DNA of 37,835 nucleotides, taken from NCBI GenBank assembly GCA_913045195.1, contig CAJWQR010000010.1:1-37835 (forward strand). The letters are read 5' to 3'. This DNA comes from an uncultured Legionellales bacterium (GTDB taxonomy: Bacteria > Pseudomonadota > Gammaproteobacteria > Eutrophobiales > Eutrophobiaceae). The notes under the pieces were generated by a model, which was given only the letters and a program-made list of their open reading frames with translations, was not told the DNA's origin and did not search any database. Positions 28,297-35,921 of this stretch are shown here, in pieces. Position 1 is the stretch's first letter. Every line of letters begins with the position of its first letter. A program made the translations under genes and the position numbers.

Positions 28297-30242
28297 GTTA
28301 TTTTTTGAAGAAGATTTCTATAACGGGCAAGCGCCCAGAGTGGAAAATATTTTGAATATCCATGATATTTTAAGTAAAAAACACGCGGAAAGCCCGGGGC
28401 AGTATAACTATCATCATACCACTGACCATTCGATAATTGATTATTGAGTAGATAGTTAACCCCTTTTTTAACAACAATACTTTTTACTTCTCCAGTAGCT
28501 AATAAGGAAAGCAATGCCCAGGCAGTTTGAAATGCAGTACTTTTAAATGGTCGATAATGTTTTGGGGGGTAATAACTATCATTGCTTTCACCCCACCCCC
28601 CATCACTATTTTGTGTTTTCTGGAAATATTCAACGGTTTTTCTAATATAGGGTTGCTGTGGGTCTTCTCCTGAGATTTCAAGCGCTGTTAGTACAGACCA
28701 AGTGCCATAGATATAATTTGTGCCCCACCGACCAAACCATGAACCGTCTTCTTCTTGTTCAGATTTAATATAATTAACACCGTCGTTTATATTCTTTTCG
28801 TATATTTTTTTATCTGCAAGACTAAGTAACGCAATAGCGCGTCCGGTGACATCCGCGGTTGGTGGGTCAAGTAAAGCGCCATGGTCCGCAGATGGAATTT
28901 CGTTAAGGTAAAAATGTGTATTATTTATATCAAACGAACCAAACCCTCCGCCTCGTGACTGCATACCAGCAACCCAATTAGCTGCACGTTGTATTGGTTC
29001 AGAGTAACTTTTATTGTTTGTACGATGCATAGCCCAGGCAACCATAGATGTATCATCTAAGTCAGGATAATAATAATTACTATATTGAAATGCCCAACCA
29101 CCACCACTTAGCTCAGGTTTTTGAATACGCCAATCGCCGGGCTCATCACTTAATTGTTGTTCTTTTAACCAATTTAGTGCAGTTTCAATTTCTGTAGAGA
29201 CATGCTGCTTATATTCTGTTTCAATTAGTGCTTGGCTTACTAAAGCAGTATCCCAGATCGGCGATACACATGGTTGGCAATACATTGCATTACCACGCTG
29301 AGTTAACAATGCATCTATTGCATTGCGGGCTAATTTTCGTTCTGGAGTATCTTTAGAATAACCAAGAACCACTAATGATTCGTAGACGTTAACCATTGCA
29401 GGAAAAATACCACCAATTCCATATTTACCATTCATTCGTTCTAAAAACCATTGCTCACACTTACGTATGGAATAACGACGTATAAACGCAGGAACTAATT
29501 TTTCTGCTAAACGCCCAATATGATCGAGGATCAAAAACACACGTTTTAAGGGCGTAGTTACTTTAAAATAGTTTTGCTCGTCTTCTGCTGGAATAATAAA
29601 GAGCTCTCTTATATCGATACCACGTGGATTAGCTGCGCTTGGTTTCAAAGTGCATAGAATAAATAGTGGCACCATCACAGTTCGTGACCAATATGAAACT
29701 TTATCAATATGAAATGGAAACCATTTTGGTAAAATTATTACTTCAGCGGGTATGAAAGGTGTAGCTCTCCAAGGTACTTGGCCAAATAATGCCATCGTAA
29801 TACGCGTAAAAACATTACAATGTGCCGCGCCACCATGATTTAATATCATTTTTTTTGCGCGAATCATATGCTCTTCATGCTGATCATCGCCAATTAATTT
29901 CAAGGCAAAATAAGTTTTTACCGAACAACTTAAGTCAAAATTTCCACCCGTATAGAGAGACCACCCGCCTTCTTTATTTTGTTGGGTACGTAAGTACGTT
30001 GCAATTTTCTCTTCGGTTTTATCATTAATTTCACCGACAAAATGATTCATTAAGATATATTCAGCTGGAATTGTGCAATCAGCTTCAAGCTCATAAACCC
30101 AATGACCATCATCGTGTTGTTGTTCATGAAGTTTATTTTTAGCTGATTTTATCGATCTATCTAAATTCGATATTAAATCTTTTGAAAGCGAATCATTGCT
30201 GAATTGATTAAGTAGACTCTCGTTTTGAGTTTCTAGTGTCAT
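28293..30242 (-). CDS. shc: Squalene-hopene cyclase
   Basis: 649 residues, normal for the family. It cyclises squalene to hopene and hopanol at the inner membrane. The acid motif D-x-DDT is DLDDTS at 394-399, where most cyclases have DVDDTA. Several QW repeats are visible, such as QNKEGGW, QEEDGSW, QNSDGGWG and QLSNGQW, and the IWDTAL segment follows QPCVSP. The C-terminus ends GFPRVFYLKYHGYSKYFPLWAL, as expected of a membrane-bound cyclase. It is the committed enzyme of the hopanoid operon, between the squalene synthase (60 bases) and hpnG (4-base overlap). Also named hpnF. Confidence 0.96.
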   Translation of the reverse strand: MTLETQNESLLNQFSNDSLSKDLISNLDRSIKSAKNKLHEQQHDDGHWVYELEADCTIPAEYILMNHFVGEINDKTEEKIATYLRTQQNKEGGWSLYTGGNFDLSCSVKTYFALKLIGDDQHEEHMIRAKKMILNHGGAAHCNVFTRITMALFGQVPWRATPFIPAEVIILPKWFPFHIDKVSYWSRTVMVPLFILCTLKPSAANPRGIDIRELFIIPAEDEQNYFKVTTPLKRVFLILDHIGRLAEKLVPAFIRRYSIRKCEQWFLERMNGKYGIGGIFPAMVNVYESLVVLGYSKDTPERKLARNAIDALLTQRGNAMYCQPCVSPIWDTALVSQALIETEYKQHVSTEIETALNWLKEQQLSDEPGDWRIQKPELSGGGWAFQYSNYYYPDLDDTSMVAWAMHRTNNKSYSEPIQRAANWVAGMQSRGGGFGSFDINNTHFYLNEIPSADHGALLDPPTADVTGRAIALLSLADKKIYEKNINDGVNYIKSEQEEDGSWFGRWGTNYIYGTWSVLTALEISGEDPQQPYIRKTVEYFQKTQNSDGGWGESNDSYYPPKHYRPFKSTAFQTAWALLSLLATGEVKSIVVKKGVNYLLNNQLSNGQWYDDSYTAPGFPRVFYLKYHGYSKYFPLWALARYRNLLQKIT

Positions 30243-30302
30243 TTTTATTATACTTAGAGTATTCTTATTTTAGCACACAAAATATTTTTCGAGAGTTAGT
30301 TG

Positions 30303-31358
30303 TTAAAGTTTCTCATGAATATCTACACTAGGCAAATGGCGCCCACTAAATTTAAAAAGATATCTTAATATAGTGTCATTACTTACAAAAACACTTGTTA
30401 TTAAAGTCGTTATTCTAACATCATGACGACTAATTTTGACTTGTTTCCCATCAATAAAATCTGGTTTTTGTCTAATCTTTTCTAGCGTTAGTACTGCCAT
30501 TCCTATTGCCCATAAACAAAATTTTCGTAATCCTTTCTCTTTTGTTGGAATAAATAGGGTATAACGTAAAGCATTATTCAAGTGGTTATAGGCTATACCT
30601 AGTAATTCAATTAACGCATCATCAAAACCAGATTTATTGTTTCCAGGTATTTTATGTCTTATATCAATTCCATATTTTTTGAAGTGATCGCAAGGCAACC
30701 AACATGCTCCTCGTTTATGATCATCCCAAATATCTTTTAATATATTAGTCATCTGAAGGCCTTGCCCAAATGAAGCAGCTAATTTCATTAACTCATTTTG
30801 GTGAGCATCAATTTCCACCGAATAATCACAGAATAACTCCGTTAGCATTTCACCAACGATCCCAGCTACGTAGTAACAATATTCATTCATATCATCTAAG
30901 CTTTCTAACCCAGCGAGTGTCTCTATATTTTGATATTTAGCCATACCTTTACACATAATTGAAACACAACGTTCGAGCGCTTTTCTTTGACGATTATTAA
31001 AACTATGAGTTATACGTATAATTTTTTTTGTATTTGCGATTAAATCATGTTCAGCCTCAGTTGCTGTAGGCGACAACAAAGAAAATAATTTCTCAGAAAA
31101 TTCATCTACATTTTTATTTTTTTTGACAACATCAATGAATAGATCTGTATATTTTTTCTTTTTTTCAACAGACATAGATTTATCATCTTCAATAGTATCT
31201 GCAATACGACAAAGAAGATAAGCATTTGATATTACTATCTGTAGAGAATCAGGTAATTCAGGGATTGTTAATGCGAAAGTACGAGATACATGTTGTAGTA
31301 TCTCATGTTGATAACTAATATCGTCAAGATTTGTGTTAAACTCTTCTTTTGATTTCAT
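30303..31358 (-). CDS. Squalene synthase (farnesyl-diphosphate farnesyltransferase type)
   Basis: 351 residues from ATG 31358; an in-frame TTG at 31382 would add 8 residues. The two acidic motifs are DTIEDD (54-59) and DIWDD (209-213). Around them SRTFALTIPELP, YCYYVAGIVGEMLTELF and GLQMTNILKD resemble single-enzyme squalene synthases of the eukaryotic and Methylococcus type more than HpnC or HpnD, which have DDIADE-type motifs. It would join two farnesyl diphosphates and reduce presqualene diphosphate to squalene with NADPH. No hpnC, hpnD or hpnE is in the window, which fits a one-enzyme route. It is the first gene of the operon. Phytoene synthase activity cannot be excluded from sequence alone. 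Confidence 0.85.
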   Translation of the reverse strand: MKSKEEFNTNLDDISYQHEILQHVSRTFALTIPELPDSLQIVISNAYLLCRIADTIEDDKSMSVEKKKKYTDLFIDVVKKNKNVDEFSEKLFSLLSPTATEAEHDLIANTKKIIRITHSFNNRQRKALERCVSIMCKGMAKYQNIETLAGLESLDDMNEYCYYVAGIVGEMLTELFCDYSVEIDAHQNELMKLAASFGQGLQMTNILKDIWDDHKRGACWLPCDHFKKYGIDIRHKIPGNNKSGFDDALIELLGIAYNHLNNALRYTLFIPTKEKGLRKFCLWAIGMAVLTLEKIRQKPDFIDGKQVKISRHDVRITTLITSVFVSNDTILRYLFKFSGRHLPSVDIHEKL

Positions 31359-31393
31359 CAGAATTAATTTTCTCTTTACCAAAAAAACTTATT

Positions 31394-31413
31394 TATACAT
31401 TAATATATGTATA
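31394..31413. promoter_or_regulatory. Inverted repeat in the divergent squalene synthase/PPTase gap
   Basis: TATACAT (31394-31400) and ATGTATA (31407-31413) form a perfect 7-base inverted repeat with a 6-base spacer. It lies 36 bases before the squalene synthase ATG and 40 bases before the PPTase ATG, in the only gap from which both could be transcribed. The shape suits a dimeric repressor site or overlapping -10 regions. The region is very A+T-rich, so a chance palindrome is possible. Confidence 0.4.
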
Positions 31414-31452
31414 CGGATTAGGCAAAGAGTATTTCAAGATTAAGAATTACAT

Positions 31453-32181
31453 ATGAGAAATTCAATAAATAACACTACTCAATTTTATAATAATAATTTT
31501 AGTCTTTCTACAAAACGGGCTCATGTTTTTCTGATAAATTTTGACCTGTTTAATTCAAATGATTTTAAAGAATTTTTATCAAATGACGAAATTAAAAGAG
31601 CAAATAAAATAAAAATTGTCGAAAAAAGGCATCAGTTTATTATTTCAAGAGGAGCTGTAAAAAAATTGCTATCTACACTTTTAAGAAAGGAAGTTGACCA
31701 GATTGAGTTTTTATATAGTCAACATGGGAAGCCATTTATAAATGAAAAATACCATAATCATGTAATTGAGTTTAATATTTCCCACTCTGGTAAATATGGC
31801 CTCATAGCAATAACATTAGATAATAAAATTGGTGTTGATATTCAAAAAATCGATCATAATGTCAATTATAATTCACTATCAGCTCGTTTTTTTAGTGATA
31901 ATGAAAAGAATGAGTTAATGAAGTTAGATAAGAATAAAAGAAAAGATGCTTTTTATCTTGGGTGGGTCAGAAAAGAATCGTTTATAAAGGCAATAGGCAC
32001 GGGCGTAGCTTATGGTCTAGATCGCTTTAGTGTGTCACTAAATAAAAATGATAATACGAATATTGTTATCTCAGATTTTGAAAATAAAAAATGGCATTGT
32101 TACGATCTGATGGAATTTAATAACTATAAAACCGCATTGACTACATGCGTAAATAAAATAGATATCGTGATCTCGCAATAA
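31453..32181 (+). CDS. Sfp-type 4'-phosphopantetheinyl transferase
   Basis: 242 residues. These enzymes move phosphopantetheine from CoA to a serine of acyl or peptidyl carrier proteins. The second family motif, WVRKESFIKAIGTG, is intact (Trp171, Lys174, Glu175, Lys179). The first reads GVDIQ at 127-131: Asp129 is present but the usual metal-binding Glu is Gln131. FNISHSGKYGLIAI at about 107-120 is the conserved CoA-binding strand. The length fits the Sfp class rather than AcpS. No carrier-protein or synthase gene is in the window, so its target is unknown. It is divergent from the squalene synthase and precedes a methyltransferase by 65 bases. Confidence 0.87.
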   Translation: MRNSINNTTQFYNNNFSLSTKRAHVFLINFDLFNSNDFKEFLSNDEIKRANKIKIVEKRHQFIISRGAVKKLLSTLLRKEVDQIEFLYSQHGKPFINEKYHNHVIEFNISHSGKYGLIAITLDNKIGVDIQKIDHNVNYNSLSARFFSDNEKNELMKLDKNKRKDAFYLGWVRKESFIKAIGTGVAYGLDRFSVSLNKNDNTNIVISDFENKKWHCYDLMEFNNYKTALTTCVNKIDIVISQ

Positions 32182-32246
32182 CTTTATTTTTATTTATTAA
32201 AAATAATAGAAAATATTATTACCTTCGATTGCATGGAAATAAATTT

Positions 32247-33014
32247 ATGATCAATTGGTACGATCTGCCAGCCTATTACGATGTTTCATTTTCTTATGAA
32301 ATGTCAGATGAATTAGCCTTTCTTAAAAATGTTTTTAAAAAATATTCTAATTCATCTCAACCAAAATTACTTGAACCTGCTTGCGGAACAGGGCGTTTAA
32401 TGATTCCTCTTATACGGGAAGGTTTTGATTGTTCAGGTTTTGATCTAAATAGAAATGCACTCCTATACCTAGAAGAAAAGCTTAATAGAAATCAACTTCA
32501 TGCGAATGTTTTCTATGATGATATGATTAATTTTACAACACACAGAAAGTACGATGGAATTTATTGTACTGTTGATACGTTTAGACATCTTCTTACCGAG
32601 AAAGAAGCTAGACAGCATTTACTTGGCGTATCAAAAGCATTAAAAAAGAACGGAATATATGTTCTTGGTCTACATTTACTATCAAAAGAAAAAAAAATTG
32701 ATAGATTAACGCGCTGGACTGCAAGACGAGGACGTTTGACGATTAAAACTATAATGTCGATGATAAAGCTGGATAAGAACAAGAGAAGAGAGACACTAGA
32801 AGTAGAATTAAAAATAAAGGCTAAAGAGCGCAATAATTCATATACTTCTGTTTATCAGTTGAGAACATATACTTTATTTCAATTAATGAAAATTTTAAAA
32901 AGCTTGCCAGAGTTAGAAATTATTAGTGTTTATGATGAGTATTATGATTTGTCAAATCCTATAATGCTCGATTCAGGATCTGATTATGCTGTTTTATTAC
33001 TACGTAAAAAATAA
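32247..33014 (+). CDS. Class I SAM-dependent methyltransferase
   Basis: 255 residues from ATG 32247; the in-frame TTG at 32229 is a poorer start. The SAM-binding motif I is LLEPACGTGRLMIPL (about residues 41-55), followed by the acidic end of strand 2 in CSGFDLNRNAL and a motif IV-like stretch YDGIYCTVDTFRHL. The C-terminal half, from about residue 150, is rich in Lys and Arg and would form the substrate region. No transmembrane segment is evident. The substrate cannot be named. It follows the PPTase on the same strand, 65 bases away, and converges on the second CDP-alcohol phosphatidyltransferase with 22 bases between stops. Confidence 0.82.
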   Translation: MINWYDLPAYYDVSFSYEMSDELAFLKNVFKKYSNSSQPKLLEPACGTGRLMIPLIREGFDCSGFDLNRNALLYLEEKLNRNQLHANVFYDDMINFTTHRKYDGIYCTVDTFRHLLTEKEARQHLLGVSKALKKNGIYVLGLHLLSKEKKIDRLTRWTARRGRLTIKTIMSMIKLDKNKRRETLEVELKIKAKERNNSYTSVYQLRTYTLFQLMKILKSLPELEIISVYDEYYDLSNPIMLDSGSDYAVLLLRKK

Positions 33015-33036
33015 TATTTTTTATATCTCAAGATTA

Positions 33037-33621
33037 TCATAGATATTTTTTTGAAGAGTACCATGTAAGAATCGCAAAAATTGGCGCCCCAAAAGAGGCG
33101 CCAATAAGAAATGGTAAATGCCAGTTTAACCAGACGATTGGGGCGAAGAGATATAAAATATCATCAAAATCGAATCCAGCAATACCCGGATAAGCTTTCC
33201 CCCCAGTATTCTTTTTTTTCTGGTCAATAATTTCAGCGTATATCCCAGTAAAAAAAACACCAGCTGCAGCGCTGAATCCCATAAATACTGACCAGTAACT
33301 AGACAGGTTGTCTTGCAGGTTTATTCCTATTGCTATAAAGAAGAGCGATGTAATAATTGTATCGGAGTAGCAATCAAATTTATGACCCCATTCACTGGTT
33401 TTACCCGAGACTCTAGCAAGCTCACCATCGGCACGATCAAGAAAAGTGGATAGTACCCAAAAAATACCGCCAATAAGATTTATTTTTAATGCAAAAGCAA
33501 CGCATGCAACTAACCCTGTGATTAGACGAATTATTGTTACATGATTAGGAGAGACTGATGTATTTACCAATGGAAGAATACAAATGCGAGCAATTTTATG
33601 TGTCCAGGAATCACCAATCAT
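33037..33621 (-). CDS. CDP-alcohol phosphatidyltransferase family protein, copy 2
   Basis: 194 residues with about six transmembrane helices. The complete catalytic motif is Asp62, Asp65, Gly66, Ala69-Arg70, Gly79, Asp83 and Asp87 (DRADGELAR, then WGHKFDCYSD). It shares with copy 1 the SPNH/TPNH-type opening, the DGELAR core and a late GFDFDDILYL motif, so the two are paralogues, but they differ clearly over most positions. It is the last gene of the second hopanoid operon, two bases after hpnK. The phospho-alcohol product is unknown; the location suggests it acts on hopanoid-related or membrane-lipid substrates. Confidence 0.85.
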   Translation of the reverse strand: MIGDSWTHKIARICILPLVNTSVSPNHVTIIRLITGLVACVAFALKINLIGGIFWVLSTFLDRADGELARVSGKTSEWGHKFDCYSDTIITSLFFIAIGINLQDNLSSYWSVFMGFSAAAGVFFTGIYAEIIDQKKKNTGGKAYPGIAGFDFDDILYLFAPIVWLNWHLPFLIGASFGAPIFAILTWYSSKKYL

Positions 33622-33623
33622 TT

Positions 33624-34472
33624 TTATGAATTAAAACCAGAAAGTTCGATATTAAATTTATCAATTGTTCGTTTTGTGCGAGCATGTATTAGTGCTTTAT
33701 ATTCTGCTTCAAATTCATATTTATATGATTCAGAATAATCACTATGATTATTTTTAGTGGCGGGATGCGTATAGATTTCAGTTATGCCATTAGTAATATG
33801 AGGGATAATACGTATTAATTTTTCAATATTCATATGTCCGCTATCATGTAATCCATAAATAGTGTCATTAAAATTAATATTATTCTTTATGCATTTTTTT
33901 TTCATAGAAAACGTAAAGAACATAAAAAATATCCACCGAAGATGACGTACTATAAATTCTTTTTTATTATTAATAATAGAATTTAGCGGCGGTTCATTCG
34001 GAATACGAATTGCCGTTAAATCATAGTCACGCCCTATCTCAATAATTAAGTTAAATACTGTAGGATGTAGATGCATATGATTATGCGCATTTACATGATC
34101 TAATTTTAAACCAGTTTTTTTATATGCCTCAAATTGAGCACGAATTTCTCTTTTTAATTGCTTTCTCGCTTTAATATTAAAAAAGAAGTTTATACCACTA
34201 TAAAATTTATTTATCTGAAATTCACCAGCATTATTTACTAGGTTCGGAATTTCCGACGCAGATAATTTTGCTATCCCATTACTTAGAACAAGATGTAGGC
34301 CTACATTTAATTTAGGAAATTTTTTTGCATTCTCTATTGCATGATCAACGGCAGGAGCAGCCACCATTAAACTTGTAGTAGTGAGAATACCTTTTGTAAA
34401 AGATTTTATTACGGCATCGTTTATTGAAATGGAGAGCCCAAAATCATCGCCTGTAACAATAAGTTTCTTCAG
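33624..34472 (-). CDS. hpnK: Hopanoid deacetylase HpnK (YdjC/ChbG family), CTG start
   Basis: 282 residues when started at CTG 34472. HpnK removes the acetyl group from N-acetylglucosaminyl-bacteriohopanetetrol after HpnI. The first 35 codons, before the first in-frame ATG (34367), encode KKLIVTGDDFGLSISINDAV, the family's metal-binding opening, so the frame must begin upstream of that ATG. An in-frame TAG occurs six codons before the CTG, and no ATG, GTG or TTG lies between. GGAG sits 8 bases before the CTG, and CTGA overlaps the hpnJ stop. Other metal-site histidines are His60 and the HVNAHNHMHLHP cluster at 126-136. The function is solid; the exact start codon is inferred. Confidence 0.87.
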   Translation of the reverse strand: MKKLIVTGDDFGLSISINDAVIKSFTKGILTTTSLMVAAPAVDHAIENAKKFPKLNVGLHLVLSNGIAKLSASEIPNLVNNAGEFQINKFYSGINFFFNIKARKQLKREIRAQFEAYKKTGLKLDHVNAHNHMHLHPTVFNLIIEIGRDYDLTAIRIPNEPPLNSIINNKKEFIVRHLRWIFFMFFTFSMKKKCIKNNINFNDTIYGLHDSGHMNIEKLIRIIPHITNGITEIYTHPATKNNHSDYSESYKYEFEAEYKALIHARTKRTIDKFNIELSGFNS

Positions 34473-35890
34473 GCCGCATTCTCCCGTCTAAATAGAAATT
34501 TGAAGAATTCGATACCTTCTCGTAACCGACGTTTCATTATTTCCCAATCACCACACATCTCAAAAAATAATATAGTCATTTTTTTTGGCCGAAAATAGAA
34601 ACGTTTGTAGAAATTATCAACAGCTTCAAAAATTTCTTTACTCGATAGGTGCGGATAGCTCAACACTGAGTGTTGCACACCATTATCGCCAACTAATTTT
34701 TCGTCAGCCACTAACCAGCCATTTTCAATCGCTTGTTTGTACAAAAGAGTGCCAGGATAAGCGGCGGGTAGTGACACTTGAATAGTTTGCGGATTTAATT
34801 CTTGCGCATAATTTATACTTTGCTCAATAGTCTCGATTGTTTCGCCTGGCAAACCGACAATAAATGTTCCATGAATAAGAATTCCGAGTTTATGACAGTC
34901 ACTGGTGAATTGACGCGCTATATCAAGGCGGATACCTTTTTTAATGTTGATTAATATTTCTTTATTACCTGACTCATAGCCAACTAGTAATAGACGAAGC
35001 CCATTGTCTTTCATGATTTTTAGAGTTTCATAAGGAACATTTGCTTTGGCATTACACGACCAAGTGATGCCAAGCTTTCCAATTTCTTTTGCTAGAGCTT
35101 CTACATGTTGAATATTGTCTGTCAACGTATCATCATCAAAAAAGAACTCTTTTATCTCTGGAAAATTATCACGAGCCCATAACACTTCAGCGGCAATATT
35201 TTCAACAGAACGTGTACGGTAGTTGTGTCCAGATATTGTTTGTGGCCATAAGCAAAAGGAACAGCGTGATTTGCAGCCGCGTCCAGTGTAAAAGGACATA
35301 TAAGGGTGCAACATATAACCATTATAATAATCTGACGTAACAAGATTATCTTTATATATTTTCGTTACCCACGGAAGACTATCCATATCTTCAATCAACG
35401 CACGTGATTTATTGTGAATAGGTTTATTATTTTTTTTGTAAGTCAATCCGTCAATTTTTTCTAGTATTTTTCCCTCTGCTATTTCTTTTATTGTAAAGTC
35501 GAATTCGTTTCCAGCAACAAAATCAATAGCATCAGATGCTAAAATACAATGATCGGGATTAATAGCAACATGCGCACCACAAAAACCTATAATTAAATTT
35601 TTATTCTCATATTTAAATGCCTCTGCGATTTTGACATCGTTTAGAAATGATGGGGTACTGGTATACAAAACTAGTAATTCATATTCTTTAGCCAGCGGTA
35701 AAATATCTTCTATTGTTATACCGCGAGCAGGTGCATCTATTAAGCGACTACCTTCAACTAGTGCTGCAAGCTGAGCAAGCCACGTTGGGTACCAGAATGA
35801 TTTTACTTCACGAGTGCATTGGTAGCGCGATCCAGCACCGCCGTCATATCCATTATATGATGGTGGGTTAAGAAATAGTGTATTTAACAT
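34469..35890 (-). CDS. hpnJ: Hopanoid radical SAM enzyme HpnJ
   Basis: 473 residues. The N-terminal region (about 1-150) is a B12-binding-like domain, and the radical SAM domain follows with its [4Fe-4S] motif Cys206-x3-Cys210-x2-Cys213 (GCKSRCSFCLWP). HpnJ rearranges the glucosamine of BHT glucosamine to the cyclitol ether. FFFDDDTLTDN and GTFIVGLPGETIETIEQSI are further radical SAM landmarks. Its stop overlaps the hpnK start, and hpnI lies 31 bases upstream, so the three genes of head-group construction are adjacent. The length fits the family. Confidence 0.92.
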   Translation of the reverse strand: MLNTLFLNPPSYNGYDGGAGSRYQCTREVKSFWYPTWLAQLAALVEGSRLIDAPARGITIEDILPLAKEYELLVLYTSTPSFLNDVKIAEAFKYENKNLIIGFCGAHVAINPDHCILASDAIDFVAGNEFDFTIKEIAEGKILEKIDGLTYKKNNKPIHNKSRALIEDMDSLPWVTKIYKDNLVTSDYYNGYMLHPYMSFYTGRGCKSRCSFCLWPQTISGHNYRTRSVENIAAEVLWARDNFPEIKEFFFDDDTLTDNIQHVEALAKEIGKLGITWSCNAKANVPYETLKIMKDNGLRLLLVGYESGNKEILINIKKGIRLDIARQFTSDCHKLGILIHGTFIVGLPGETIETIEQSINYAQELNPQTIQVSLPAAYPGTLLYKQAIENGWLVADEKLVGDNGVQHSVLSYPHLSSKEIFEAVDNFYKRFYFRPKKMTILFFEMCGDWEIMKRRLREGIEFFKFLFRRENAA

Positions 35891-35921
35891 CGCTTATTAT
35901 ATTTTTTATAAACTAATAATT

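Noticed and set aside
34585-35343. Several open frames of 60-85 codons antisense to or shifted within hpnJ
   Set aside because: They lie wholly inside a well-supported radical SAM gene and have no recognisable domains.
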